Assembly: GCF_003634775.1 (NCBI RefSeq)
Contig: NZ_RBXB01000001.1
Location: 434,001-498,000 of the forward strand
DNA length: 64,000 nt
Source: Chryseobacterium defluvii
GTDB lineage: Bacteria; Bacteroidota; Bacteroidia; Flavobacteriales; Weeksellaceae
Direction of reading: 5' to 3'
A program made the translations under genes and the position numbers. The notes below the pieces were generated by a model that worked only from the letters and a program-made list of their open reading frames with translations, did not search any database and was not told where the DNA came from. Positions 16,437 through 25,587 of this stretch are shown here, piece after piece. The first letter of the stretch is position 1. Each line of letters begins with the position of its first letter.

Positions 16437-16850
16437 ATGTTAAAGAAATTTTACAAAATATTGATTGTTCCTTACACGTTGTTTTTACTTTATCTCATGT
16501 TTTTAGGCATGGGAAGATATCAATACGATGATAATGTGGTAAGATTGGAACCGATCCTATCCACCATCAAATTTATTGAAGGAACAATTTCATGGAAAGA
16601 TATCATCATTATTGTACTGGGGAATATCGTGATGTTTATTCCATTCGGGTTTTTGGGCTGGATTTTTCCTCAATTGAAAGATTTGAAAAGCCTGCTTTTT
16701 ACATTTATGTCAGCGATCATTATTGTAGAAGCTCTCCAGTATTTTACCAGAATGGGGATTTTTGAAGTAGACGATGTTATCCTCAATACTTTCGGAGTGT
16801 ATTTAGGATGGTTGATGTGCAAACAAATTGAAAATAAATTAGCCGTTTAG
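16437..16850 (+). CDS. VanZ-family membrane protein
   Basis: From ATG 16437 (MLKKFYKILIVPYTL) the protein is 137 aa with about four transmembrane segments. The VanZ-like pattern includes the conserved NIVMFIPFGFLGWIFPQL, the EALQYFTRMGIFEVDDVILNTFGVYLGW helix and an acidic VDDV turn. VanZ relatives affect teicoplanin sensitivity in enterococci; here no van genes occur, so the role is unknown. A longer frame begins at a TTG (16428), but its last bases complete a TAAATTTG -7-like element (16423-16430), making ATG 16437 the better start. It overlaps the 3' end of the convergent proC by 12 bp. Confidence 0.85.
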   Translation: MLKKFYKILIVPYTLFLLYLMFLGMGRYQYDDNVVRLEPILSTIKFIEGTISWKDIIIIVLGNIVMFIPFGFLGWIFPQLKDLKSLLFTFMSAIIIVEALQYFTRMGIFEVDDVILNTFGVYLGWLMCKQIENKLAV

Positions 16851-17642
16851 TTCCTGAGCCCGTTTTTCAGCGTTTAAAATACCTTTTTTCAGGATTTCTT
16901 TGAAGTTGTTTTCTTCGAAGGTTCTTAATGCAGCCTCAGTAGTCCCACCTTTGGATGCAACATCCTTAATGAGCTCTTCTAAATTTTTATCAGAATTGTT
17001 GATAAGGTGATAGGCTCCCAGCATAGTTTGTTTTACAAAGAGCTTGGAAAGGTTTTCTTCAATACCCATTTCGATTCCTGCCTTGATCATGGCATCAATA
17101 ATATAATAGAAATAAGCGGGTCCGCTTCCGGAAAGCGCAGTAACGCCATTCAGCAGGTCTTCGTTTTCCAGATAAACAGATCTTCCGGTACTGTTCAGCA
17201 ATCTTTCAATATTGATTAGCTGGCTGAAAGAAATACCGTCTGCTGAAGTATATCCGGTGATTCCCATTCCTAAAAGGGTAGGAGAATTGGGCATTGCTCT
17301 TACCACAAGAGGATGATGAAGAAGTTTCTGGATCTTTTCAATCTTTATTCCTGCCATGATGGATAAAACCATCTGGTTCTCTTTTAAGGTAAATCTGATG
17401 TTTTCGGCAACGTATTGGAAGTCCTGAGGTTTTACAGCAATAATAATAAGGTCAGCATCTATTTCTTTAACATCTTGAAAAACAGAAATCCTGGAATGAG
17501 GAAATTCTTCTGATATTTTTGCTAATCTGGATTCGTTTCGTGTGATTAATTGAAGGTTCTCAGGTTTTATAAGTTCGTATTTCAAAAAGGATTTTGAAAA
17601 AGATAAGCCCATGTTTCCCGCTCCTAAAATAGCTATTTTCAT
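16839..17642 (-). CDS. proC: Pyrroline-5-carboxylate reductase
   Basis: Last step of proline synthesis: NAD(P)H-dependent reduction of pyrroline-5-carboxylate. The Rossmann motif is IAILGAGNMGLSFSKSF. The family signature is GVTALSGSGPAYFYYIIDAMIKAG, and the C-terminal domain includes DVASKGGTTEAALRTFEEN. It is 267 aa, full length. The 3' end overlaps the convergent VanZ gene by 12 bp. It follows the 17655-18218 gene by 12 bp and probably shares its transcript. Confidence 0.95.
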   Translation of the reverse strand: MKIAILGAGNMGLSFSKSFLKYELIKPENLQLITRNESRLAKISEEFPHSRISVFQDVKEIDADLIIIAVKPQDFQYVAENIRFTLKENQMVLSIMAGIKIEKIQKLLHHPLVVRAMPNSPTLLGMGITGYTSADGISFSQLINIERLLNSTGRSVYLENEDLLNGVTALSGSGPAYFYYIIDAMIKAGIEMGIEENLSKLFVKQTMLGAYHLINNSDKNLEELIKDVASKGGTTEAALRTFEENNFKEILKKGILNAEKRAQELNG

Positions 17643-17654
17643 ATGGATTAGTGT

Positions 17655-18218
17655 CTATTCTTTAAGATGTTTTCTGAAAATCAGTGTGTAATTATCGTTA
17701 AAAGTAACCATTTCTATCTTTTTGAAAGAAATTTTATGGGGTTTTTTATCCAGCTTTCCGGTCGGGTCATAATTTCGGATGAGTACGGATGTCTCATTCA
17801 CTACTGTGATTTCTCCTATTGAAAACCCTTTTTTCTTTCTGCTGCTTTCAATGCTACAATGGAAATCCTGTTTTTTTAATGATTTAAAAAGAGATTCCGG
17901 GTTTTTGAGCGATGTATTCCCGATGGCTTTGTGATTGAATTGGATGAGATGCTCTTCAGATAAAATCTTTTTCTGCGTCTTGTCATATTTGTTGCATCTG
18001 ATGCTTAATATTCGTTCCTGGGGAATTATTTTAATACCTGTCAACATAAAATCTGAAACCTCCTGAACCATTAAAAATTCATCAGATCTTTTAAGAATAA
18101 ATCCAAATATGCATTCATCAGGGCTTTTTTCAGAAAGATAAATCTTAACAAAATTATTTTTATCAATATGTTTCTGAATCAGTTGATTAAACCCGGCGTC
18201 AGATAAAGTTTTTCCCAT
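17655..18218 (-). CDS. Unknown protein with two similar beta-rich halves
   Basis: 187 aa, no signal peptide or membrane segment, cytoplasmic. No family is recognised. Two halves show a similar strand pattern: residues about 22-76 (VKIYLSEKSPDECIFGFIL, then ILSIR) and about 128-184 (GFSIGEITVVNETSVLIRNY, then IEMVTF and YTLIFRK). The pattern, a Gly-bracketed strand pair then a hydrophobic I-x-x-I/V strand, resembles small SH3/Sm-like barrels, but this is only inference. It precedes proC by 12 bp in the same orientation. Confidence 0.7.
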   Translation of the reverse strand: MGKTLSDAGFNQLIQKHIDKNNFVKIYLSEKSPDECIFGFILKRSDEFLMVQEVSDFMLTGIKIIPQERILSIRCNKYDKTQKKILSEEHLIQFNHKAIGNTSLKNPESLFKSLKKQDFHCSIESSRKKKGFSIGEITVVNETSVLIRNYDPTGKLDKKPHKISFKKIEMVTFNDNYTLIFRKHLKE

Positions 18219-18310
18219 ATTGAAGATTTGATATGCTAAAATAATCTATTTTTCAATAAGTTATGTGGGTTATTGAAGCAGATGTTAAGAACAAAATGAA
18301 AAATTAACCT

Positions 18311-19315
18311 TTATATAATATTGACCTCTCTTTCCAGTTCAATTCCGAATTTTTCTTTTACGGAATTGATGATCTCGGTGGAAAAATCGAAGATTTCCTT
18401 CCCGGTTGCATTTCCGGTTGCATTGATGATGACTAAAGATTGGAGCTTATGTGTGGCAACGTTTCCGATTTGCTTTCCTTTCCATCCGCATTGCTCAATA
18501 AGCCATCCTGCAGGAACCTTTACCATATTTCCATTAGGATACCCCTGAATATTTTCAAAATTTTGCTTTAATTTTTCAAACTGGGCCAAAGGTATTGTTG
18601 GGTTTTTAAAGAAGCTTCCGGCATTACCAATTTCTTTTGGGTCCGGCAATTTGCTTTGCCTGATATGGATGACCGCTTTGGAAACATCCTGGATAGTCGG
18701 GTTTTCGATGTTTAATTTCTCCAATTCGGACTGGATAGCACCATATTCGGTTTTAATAACATGTGCTTTTTTCGTTAGTTTAAATGTGACCTCTAAGATG
18801 ACGTACTTTCCTTTACCTTCCTGCTTAAAGATGGAATCCCTGTACCCGAATCTGCACTGCTCAAGATTGAATGTCTCAATCTCCATGTTTTCCAGATTCA
18901 AAACGGTACATTTTACAAAGACATCTTTTATCTCTGTTCCGTAAGCACCAATATTCTGCATAGGTGAAGTGCCCACATTTCCCGGAATAAGGGAAAGGTT
19001 TTCTAAGCCACCGTAATTTTTTTCAAGACAATGCATCACAAACTCATGCCAGTTTTCTCCTGCTTTTGCGGTTACCAGAATATGATTTTCATCTGAGCCT
19101 TCTTCAGAAATTCCTTTTAAATTGATTTTAATAGCAAGTCCGTCGAAATCTTTTGTTAGTAACACATTACTTCCGCCACCTAAAAAAAGCAAAGGCTGGG
19201 AGTTTTCCGAAAGAGTATTTTTTAATTCTTCAATCGTTCTGACTTCGGTAAAATATTTTGCTTTAGCTTCTACGCCAAAAGTATTGTATGGTTGTAAAGA
19301 GAAATTTTCGTGCAT
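18311..19315 (-). CDS. murB: UDP-N-acetylenolpyruvoylglucosamine reductase
   Basis: Second committed step of peptidoglycan precursor synthesis: FAD- and NADPH-dependent reduction of UDP-GlcNAc-enolpyruvate to UDP-MurNAc. The FAD-binding part includes LFLGGGSNVLLTKDFDG and SLIPGNVGTSPMQNIGAYG. The type I (E. coli-like) C-terminal domain has FGYRDSIFK and the catalytic Ser in GNAGSFFKNP. It is 334 aa. It starts 2 bp after the stop of an upstream lipoprotein gene, so the two are likely translationally coupled. Confidence 0.95.
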   Translation of the reverse strand: MHENFSLQPYNTFGVEAKAKYFTEVRTIEELKNTLSENSQPLLFLGGGSNVLLTKDFDGLAIKINLKGISEEGSDENHILVTAKAGENWHEFVMHCLEKNYGGLENLSLIPGNVGTSPMQNIGAYGTEIKDVFVKCTVLNLENMEIETFNLEQCRFGYRDSIFKQEGKGKYVILEVTFKLTKKAHVIKTEYGAIQSELEKLNIENPTIQDVSKAVIHIRQSKLPDPKEIGNAGSFFKNPTIPLAQFEKLKQNFENIQGYPNGNMVKVPAGWLIEQCGWKGKQIGNVATHKLQSLVIINATGNATGKEIFDFSTEIINSVKEKFGIELEREVNII

Positions 19316-19317
19316 GT

Positions 19318-19797
19318 TTATTGATATTCTTTCGGAAGAATTTTTTCTAATTGATCTTTAAATTTTTGTAACTGCCTGTAATGGATGGTATCATTATAAG
19401 AGTTGACATAAATGTAAGACTTTTTCGGAGTTTTGATCTGAAAAGTCTCATCTATTCCGTCCAATGACTGTATGCTTGCCGAACTTTCAATCTTATCCAA
19501 GCTCTTGATATCGATAGACGAGATAAGTTGTGTCCAGACTTTAGGAGCCAGAGCCAGGTTTTTTTGATGATGAACCTTACGGGCAGTCATCCCGCGTTCA
19601 GCATGAATAGAATCCTTTGTAACTTTGATAATTCTGTAGTTTCCCGCACTTCCGCCAATATATGACAGGCTTATCAATGTAATGCTGTCAGAATTATTAT
19701 TAATAGGTTTTGTTTCTGTTTTTTGACATGAAAAAAATGTCAGCAATAAAAATGTTGAAAAGACTATTTTCAAAGTATTTATAAATATTACTGACAT
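19318..19797 (-). CDS. Hypothetical lipoprotein
   Basis: 159 aa with a lipoprotein signal: hydrophobic LKIVFSTFLLLTFF followed by a lipobox SC at about residue 24. The mature part (KTETKPINNN…) is beta-rich, with the conserved-looking segments SLSYIGGSAGNYRIIKVTKDSI and KTPKKSYIYVNSYNDTIHYRQLQKF. No domain is recognised. It lies between an aminotransferase gene (14 bp) and murB (2 bp) in one apparent operon. Function unknown. Confidence 0.75.
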   Translation of the reverse strand: MSVIFINTLKIVFSTFLLLTFFSCQKTETKPINNNSDSITLISLSYIGGSAGNYRIIKVTKDSIHAERGMTARKVHHQKNLALAPKVWTQLISSIDIKSLDKIESSASIQSLDGIDETFQIKTPKKSYIYVNSYNDTIHYRQLQKFKDQLEKILPKEYQ

Positions 19798-19811
19798 TTT
19801 ATATTATAGTA

Positions 19812-21017
19812 TTACAGGCTGAATTCAGACTTGTATTTTTCCAGTGCGTCTTTTAGAATTTCAGCACTTCTTTTTAAATCTTCTTCTTTTAAAACATATG
19901 CGATTCTGACCTGTTTTTTTCCTAATTCAGGATCACTGTAAAAGCCTCCTGCAGGAGCAACCATAATGGTTTCGTTCTTGTGGGAATATTTTTCTAACAA
20001 CCACTGTGCGAATTTTTCGGTGTCATCTACAGGTAATTCCGCAACACAATAGAATGCGCCTTTTGGCTTAGGGCAGATTACTCCCGGAATGGCATTTAAA
20101 AGGTCCACAAGTGTATTTCTTCTGTGGGTGTATTCTTCCCTTACTGCACGGATGTAGGCCCCGTCGTTTTGATGCGCGGCTGTAGCGGCAATTTGTCCTA
20201 AAAGTACCGGGCTTAGTCTTGCCTGTGCGAATAACATGGCTGCATCATGGATTTTTTTAGAGCGGGTAATCATGCATCCGATTCTCACTCCACACATAGA
20301 ATAACGCTTGGATTCTGAATCAATAATGATACAGTTTTCGCTCAGTTCAGGAAAAGTAAGCATAGAGATCTGTTGCTTTCCGTCATATACATATTCTCTG
20401 TATACTTCGTCGGAAATAATAACAATGTCATGCTTTAAGGCAATATCTGCCAACTGTTGAAGTTCTTCACGGGTATAAAGATAACCTGTCGGATTTCCTG
20501 GATTGCAGATAATGATCGCTCTTGTTTTGCCGGTGATTTTTTTCTCGAATTCTTCAATCGGAGGAAGTGAAAACCCGGTGTCAATGGTAGACGGAATGGC
20601 TACTACATTTACATTAAATGTACTTGTGAAACCATTGTAATTGGCATAATAAGGCTCCGGGATAATGACTTCGTCTCCTTCGTCGCAAAGAGTGGAAATG
20701 GCAAAATTCAAGGCTTCTGATCCACCATTGGTTACAATGAAATTATCTGGAGTCAGATCTTTGAAATCTAAAGAGTGATAATAATCCGTCAGCGCCTTTC
20801 TATACTCAATATTTCCTTCTGAAAGAGCATATTCCAATACTTTTAAATCAATGTTTTTTAAAGCATTTAAAGCTGTTTCCGGAGTTTCAATATCCGGTTG
20901 CCCGATATTTAAATGATATACTTTTATTCCTTTCTGTTTGGCTTTTAAAGCGTAAGGAACCAGCTTTCTCACCGGAGAAGGCGGCATGTGCTGTGCTCTG
21001 TTTGAAATATTCGGCAT
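19812..21017 (-). CDS. PLP-dependent aminotransferase, class I/II
   Basis: Fold-type I aminotransferase of the aspartate/tyrosine aminotransferase superfamily, cytosolic. YHLNIGQPDIETPE is the N-terminal substrate loop, VTNGGSEALNFAI the cofactor phosphate loop, NPGNPTGYLYTREEL the conserved Asn region, IISDEVYREYVY the Asp-Tyr pair, and SESKRYSMCGVRIGCMI carries the PLP Lys and the phosphate-binding Arg. It is 401 aa. Substrate cannot be assigned. A TATTTTTG element lies at 21040-21047 on the minus strand, 22 nt before the start. First gene of a probable operon with the lipoprotein and murB. Confidence 0.9.
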   Translation of the reverse strand: MPNISNRAQHMPPSPVRKLVPYALKAKQKGIKVYHLNIGQPDIETPETALNALKNIDLKVLEYALSEGNIEYRKALTDYYHSLDFKDLTPDNFIVTNGGSEALNFAISTLCDEGDEVIIPEPYYANYNGFTSTFNVNVVAIPSTIDTGFSLPPIEEFEKKITGKTRAIIICNPGNPTGYLYTREELQQLADIALKHDIVIISDEVYREYVYDGKQQISMLTFPELSENCIIIDSESKRYSMCGVRIGCMITRSKKIHDAAMLFAQARLSPVLLGQIAATAAHQNDGAYIRAVREEYTHRRNTLVDLLNAIPGVICPKPKGAFYCVAELPVDDTEKFAQWLLEKYSHKNETIMVAPAGGFYSDPELGKKQVRIAYVLKEEDLKRSAEILKDALEKYKSEFSL

Positions 21018-21039
21018 TGTTTTAAAAAAATTTGTATGG

Positions 21040-21047
21040 CAAAAATA
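21040..21047 (-). promoter_or_regulatory. Putative -7 element for the aminotransferase-murB operon
   Basis: The minus strand reads TATTTTTG, 22 nt upstream of the aminotransferase ATG. No clear -33 box was identified. Confidence 0.45.
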
Positions 21048-21308
21048 AGATTTTAATTTTCAATACTAAAATATGTATGAAATGTATTGAAAACATGAAT
21101 GGAATTGCTTTGTCGTGTTTTTATTCTTTTTAGCATATTATCATATTCTTTTTTAGTGTTTTATTAGATTATTTGGTGATAGTGAAAAGATAGGCGCTAT
21201 AATTCTATTGGTTTTAGTTTGTTATGTTTGTAAAATTGTTGGATTATTTTTAAAAAAATAATTTTAATATTGATTTTTTTTTAAATTTACGGCGATAATA
21301 CTAAGTAT

Positions 21309-23900
21309 ATGAAAAGAAAACTACTTTTTGGAGCTTTAAATACTATGGCTCTTCTTTCTGCGTCTGCTATCATGGCGCAAAATTTCCAGACCATGCCGGT
21401 GCAATCCGGTTATACTGCGGATGTAATAGCTAACGGGATAGGTTCTTCATCAGTCTCTACAAATAATGATGTAGATGGAGTGTCTTATGCTTTTGTTGCT
21501 AAAGATTTTCAATTAACTTCCACGAGTGCGGCTATTACGTATGGTATTCCTGTTGACGGGATTATTAATTCCGTCGTGACAGCGACACCGGGGCTCAGCT
21601 ATACATTGGGAAATTTAAGCGGTAATAATTCTTTAAGGCTGGCTGTTACGAACGATAGTGGAACCCTTACTTTTACAACCCCTAAAGCGGCGACTAAATT
21701 GTATATGCTTTCTACCAGCGGAAGTGGCGGTTCAACGGTGTCTGTAACTGTGAATTTTTCAGATGGTACGAATCAGCAATTTACCAGTATTAGTGTTGCT
21801 GACTGGTATACAGGTACCAATATTGCAATTCAGGGCTTTGGAAGGATTAAAAAACCAACTACACCTTCTACTGCCAGTGATGATATTCCGTCACCTGAAG
21901 GTGGAACCAACCCAAGATTATATCAAAACGAATTGGTTATAGATGCAGCTAATCAGCAGAAACTTATCCAAAGTGTAACTGTAACAAAAACGGCTGGTAC
22001 AGGAATACCAAATATTTTTGCTTTCTCAGTTGATGCTTATTCCGATTGTGCGCCTCCTACATTGCAGGCACCTTCCGCTATAACGGCTAATTCTGCTTTA
22101 GTGGCATGGACGGCTCCATCCAATGCTGTAAGCTATGATGTGTATCACAGCACTTCCAACACAACCCCTACAAATACAACAACGCCTACTTATCCGGGAG
22201 TAACAGGTACAAGTACAACGATTGGAAGTCTTAATTCGAATACTACCTATTATTATTGGGTAAGAACAAACTGTAGTTCTGCAACCAGCCAAAGTGTCTG
22301 GTCATTTGCCGGTACATTTAAAACGGCTTGTTCTACTTTCACTGTTCCATATACTGAAAATTTCGATACTACAAGTACCGGTTCTTCATCGAATAATAAC
22401 GCACCAAGTTGTTGGGCGTATTTAGAAAGCACATCATTTGTGGGGTACGGATATGTAGTTGCTTCCAATAATTTTTCAGCACCTAATTCTTATTATCTGT
22501 ACAATTCGAGTGCTACTACTGGAAGCCAGATGTTAGTTTCACCTCCAACTGTAAACCTTTCAGATGGTACGAAACGTGTAAGATTTTATGCGAAAGGAGG
22601 AGCGGCTAATTATACATTATTAGTGGGTACTCTATCAAATCCTACAGATCCGGCTTCTTTTACACAAATAGGCTCTCCCATTGCCTTAACGACTACCCAT
22701 ACACAATATACCGTTAATGTCCCTGCGGGTTCTGATCTGCAATTAGCATTTAAGCATGGGTTAGGAGGTTCTGGCCGTTCTATTTATATTGATAATATAA
22801 CAGTTCAAAATATCCCTTCTTGTCTTGAGCCAACCGCAGTTACATCATCAAACGTTGCTGCATATTCGGCGACGATTGGTTGGACAGCCCCTGCTTCGGT
22901 ACCGGCGATGGGATATGAGGTGTATTATAGTACAAGCAATACAGCCCCTACTTCAACTACCGTTTTAAATGCTACCAACTCTGCAACTTCTACTACAACT
23001 TCTGCACCGTTGAGTGGATTATCAGCTGCAACAGTATACTATGTTTGGGTAAGATCCAAATGTTCTGCTAGTGATGTAAGTGAATGGTCGGTAGGATCAA
23101 CATTTACTACACTTTGTGCTGCTGTTATTCCTTCATATACTAACGACTTTAATACAATTCCGGGTACTTGTTGGACAAATGCACTTTCCGGAGGATCTCC
23201 AGCAACAGGTCCTACAGGAACTACAGCTTATTGGATTGCAGACGGATTCCTTAATGCAGGAACTACTGGAGCAATAAGAATGGAGCTTTACAGCAATACG
23301 AGAGTTGGATGGTTGAAAACGACAGCATTTGATTTATCTGCTGGTGGTTATAGAGTAAAATTCGATTATGGGGTAACTACTTTTTCAGGAACTACTGCTT
23401 CAGCAATGGGCTCTGATGACGTTGTACAATTCCTTGTTTCTAATGATGGGGGAACAACATGGACTGTGCTTCAGACTTGGGATGTTAATAATACTCCGTC
23501 AAATTCAACCAATACCTATATTTATAACTTAACAGGGAATACCAATCCGAATACAATATTCGCATTCTATGGAAGCGAAGGGTCAGTGAATGATACCCCT
23601 GATTATAACTTCTACGTAGATAACTTTGTGGTAGAACCAGTGAGTTTGAGTACTTCGGAAGTAAGTGGTGATAAAAAACAGATTAAAATTCATCCAAACC
23701 CATTCAAAGATGTATTGAACATTGAGGAAACGAAAGATATGAAATCTATAACGATTACGGATCTGACCGGAAGGGTAGTGAAAACTATCGATCAACCTTC
23801 AAAACAACTTTATTTAGGTGAATTGAATGCAGGTCTATACTTAGTGACTGTAAACTTCAAAGACGGATCAAAATCAACCGTGAAAGCTATTAAACAATAA
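21309..23900 (+). CDS. T9SS-secreted protein with fibronectin III domains
   Basis: 863-aa exported protein. Order: signal peptide (ending IMAQ), a Thr/Ser-rich N-terminal domain (about 25-245), a fibronectin type III domain (about 247-335, SALVAWTAPSNAVSYDVYHS), a jelly-roll-like domain (about 340-500), a second FN3 (about 505-600, ATIGWTAPASVPAMGYEVYYS), a second jelly-roll-like domain (about 605-775, with VKFDYGVTTFSG and DNFVVEP) and a type A T9SS sorting domain (KIHPNPFKDVLNIEE…GRVVKTI…LNAGLYLVTV…KAIKQ). Secreted across the outer membrane and likely cell-surface anchored. Adhesin or carbohydrate-binding role is inferred. Monogenic, with its own terminator. Confidence 0.88.
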   Translation: MKRKLLFGALNTMALLSASAIMAQNFQTMPVQSGYTADVIANGIGSSSVSTNNDVDGVSYAFVAKDFQLTSTSAAITYGIPVDGIINSVVTATPGLSYTLGNLSGNNSLRLAVTNDSGTLTFTTPKAATKLYMLSTSGSGGSTVSVTVNFSDGTNQQFTSISVADWYTGTNIAIQGFGRIKKPTTPSTASDDIPSPEGGTNPRLYQNELVIDAANQQKLIQSVTVTKTAGTGIPNIFAFSVDAYSDCAPPTLQAPSAITANSALVAWTAPSNAVSYDVYHSTSNTTPTNTTTPTYPGVTGTSTTIGSLNSNTTYYYWVRTNCSSATSQSVWSFAGTFKTACSTFTVPYTENFDTTSTGSSSNNNAPSCWAYLESTSFVGYGYVVASNNFSAPNSYYLYNSSATTGSQMLVSPPTVNLSDGTKRVRFYAKGGAANYTLLVGTLSNPTDPASFTQIGSPIALTTTHTQYTVNVPAGSDLQLAFKHGLGGSGRSIYIDNITVQNIPSCLEPTAVTSSNVAAYSATIGWTAPASVPAMGYEVYYSTSNTAPTSTTVLNATNSATSTTTSAPLSGLSAATVYYVWVRSKCSASDVSEWSVGSTFTTLCAAVIPSYTNDFNTIPGTCWTNALSGGSPATGPTGTTAYWIADGFLNAGTTGAIRMELYSNTRVGWLKTTAFDLSAGGYRVKFDYGVTTFSGTTASAMGSDDVVQFLVSNDGGTTWTVLQTWDVNNTPSNSTNTYIYNLTGNTNPNTIFAFYGSEGSVNDTPDYNFYVDNFVVEPVSLSTSEVSGDKKQIKIHPNPFKDVLNIEETKDMKSITITDLTGRVVKTIDQPSKQLYLGELNAGLYLVTVNFKDGSKSTVKAIKQ

Positions 23901-23921
23901 TTTATTAATAAAAATAAGTAT

Positions 23922-23952
23922 AAGCAGCTATTGATTCAATAGCTGCTTTTTA
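23922..23952 (+). terminator. Terminator of the T9SS protein gene
   Basis: AAGCAGCTATTGA (23922-23934) pairs with TCAATAGCTGCTT (23936-23948), followed by TTT. Confidence 0.85.
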
Positions 23953-24020
23953 TTGTTGAAAATTTAAGCTGTTATTAGATATAAATTTTGTTATTTTGAA
24001 GATTATAAAAATGAATTACG

Positions 24021-24476
24021 ATGCAAATTCCGGCCATTTCAGTAGATGATTATATTTCGAAGATTCCTGAGGAAAGACAGGAGATTTTTAAAAAACTATT
24101 TGATACCATTGATGACAATTTACCTAAAGGCTTCAAACAAGGAGTAAGTTACGGAATGGTAGGATGGGATGTCCCTTTGGAAACATATCCTTCAGGCTAC
24201 CACTGTACACCGGGTACGCCATTACCTTTTATGGGACTGGCTTCACAGAAAAACTTCATTGCGCTTTATCATATGGGAATATATTCTAAGCCTGAACTTC
24301 TTGAATGGTTCGTTTCTGAGTTTCCGAAACATTCCAAAAGAAAACTGGATATGGGGAAATCCTGTGTGCGTTTTAAGAAAATTGATGAAATTCCTTTAGA
24401 GCTTATTGCTGAGCTGAGCCAAAAAATGACTGTTGATGAGTGGATCAAATGCTATGAGAAAAACCTTAAGAGATAA
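24021..24476 (+). CDS. DUF1801 domain protein
   Basis: 151 aa, cytoplasmic, of the DUF1801 (YdhG-like) alpha/beta fold. Typical marks are the VDDYISKIPEERQEIFKKLFDTI helix, PKGFKQGVSYGMVGW, and FIALYHMGIYSKPELLEWF followed by KLDMGKSCVRFKKIDEIPLELI. The family is structurally similar to frataxin-like folds but its biochemical role is not established. The 3' end overlaps the next gene by 23 bp, so the two are likely co-translated. Confidence 0.82.
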   Translation: MQIPAISVDDYISKIPEERQEIFKKLFDTIDDNLPKGFKQGVSYGMVGWDVPLETYPSGYHCTPGTPLPFMGLASQKNFIALYHMGIYSKPELLEWFVSEFPKHSKRKLDMGKSCVRFKKIDEIPLELIAELSQKMTVDEWIKCYEKNLKR

Positions 24477-25104
24477 TTTTGTCAATATTTTTATTCCCTT
24501 TTTTCTTTTACTTCTGGTTTCAGGCTGTAGGAGTTTGGGAACTTCACAGCTGGAAAACGGGGACTTGCTTTTTGTAACGGCAAAGGAAACAGGGCTTTCC
24601 GGTGCTATCAATAATGTTACCCAAAAGCAGAAAGCCATTTCCTTCGATCATATCGGGATATTAAAAAAAGAAAACCATGCTTTTTTCGTGTTGCATGCCG
24701 CACCTAAAGGAGGATCACAGAAACAGGCTTTGAAAGATTTTGTGAGAGATCAGGCTCATGAAGGACAAAAAATTATTGTTTACCGCCTGAAACCCGAATA
24801 TCAAAAAACCATTCCGTCTGCTATTCATAAGGCACAATCTATGTTGGGAAAACCTTACAATTTTAATTATATCCTGGATGAAAACTCTTACTATTGTTCG
24901 GATTATATAGAACGTGCTTTTAGAGATGATCATATTTTTAAATTAGAGCCTATGACATTCATTGACCCTAAAACCGGTAAAACCCATGAATTCTGGAAAG
25001 AATTTTATAAAAAGAAAAATCTGAAAGTTCCGGAAGGAGAGCCGGGATGTAACCCAAATGGTTTAGCAGGGTCCGATAAATTAATGAGAATTAAAGAATT
25101 ATAA
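24454..25104 (+). CDS. YiiX/NlpC-P60-like cysteine hydrolase, lipoprotein
   Basis: Exported, with a lipoprotein signal (FFLLLLVSGC). The mature part resembles the YiiX/YebB permuted NlpC/P60 papain-like family: GDLLFVTAKETGLSGAI at the start, the catalytic His in FDHIGILKKE, and the catalytic Cys in YYCSDYIERAF. Family members hydrolyse amide or ester bonds in cell-wall peptides or lipids; substrate here is unknown. The frame is open to a TTG at 24433 and an ATG at 24436; ATG 24454 (MRKTLRDNF) places the signal sequence correctly. From there it is 216 aa. Overlaps the DUF1801 gene. Confidence 0.8.
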   Translation: MRKTLRDNFVNIFIPFFLLLLVSGCRSLGTSQLENGDLLFVTAKETGLSGAINNVTQKQKAISFDHIGILKKENHAFFVLHAAPKGGSQKQALKDFVRDQAHEGQKIIVYRLKPEYQKTIPSAIHKAQSMLGKPYNFNYILDENSYYCSDYIERAFRDDHIFKLEPMTFIDPKTGKTHEFWKEFYKKKNLKVPEGEPGCNPNGLAGSDKLMRIKEL

Positions 25105-25201
25105 ATCAAAGAGAAGTACAATAACTTCTCTTTTTTTATATTTTTGTCAAAGAAATATAAGTCAATGCCATAAAAGACGTCCAATTCAAAATAATTTAGC
25201 T

Positions 25202-25513
25202 ATGATTACACCCCATCCTGGTCTGCAGGTTTTACAGAACAAGGTCAACCTGCCCAAAAAAGAATTGATATTAGAAATAGAATTGAATGGGAAAATGAAA
25301 TTTGAACATTTAATGAATGTTGTATATAATCAGTTTGGGATATGTCACAGAGTGTTGTCAGCTAATGTGGAATATGTAGAAGGGCGTAGTTTTGGTTCAG
25401 TGCAGTTATATATAAGCGTCAATTCAGAGGAATACGATGAACTTGAGTATTATCTGAACAACAATAAACTTTTGAGTACAACTGTAGAGTACATCTGCAG
25501 AAAATATTCTTAG
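25202..25513 (+). CDS. Stand-alone NIL-domain protein
   Basis: 103 aa, no signal peptide. The sequence LILEIELNGKMKFEHLMNVVYNQFG…VLSANVEYVEGRSFGSVQLYISV…LEYYLNNNKL follows the NIL domain, the ferredoxin-like substrate-sensing module normally fused to the C-terminus of the methionine-importer ATPase MetN. The conserved FG turn (RSFGSVQLYI) is present. No MetN, MetI or MetQ gene is in the window. It could be an orphan methionine sensor that acts on an importer encoded elsewhere; this is inference. It is monogenic and ends at a shared terminator with murA. Confidence 0.7.
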   Translation: MITPHPGLQVLQNKVNLPKKELILEIELNGKMKFEHLMNVVYNQFGICHRVLSANVEYVEGRSFGSVQLYISVNSEEYDELEYYLNNNKLLSTTVEYICRKYS

Positions 25514-25538
25514 GGGAGATTCATATAGTTTTAATTAC

Positions 25539-25573
25539 AAAAAAAGCGTTCAGGCAACTGAACGCTTTTAATT
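25539..25573. terminator. Bidirectional terminator between NIL gene and murA
   Basis: AAAAAGCGTTCAG (25541-25553), loop GCAA, CTGAACGCTTTT (25558-25569). Confidence 0.85.
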
Positions 25574-25587
25574 TTATTTAATTGATC

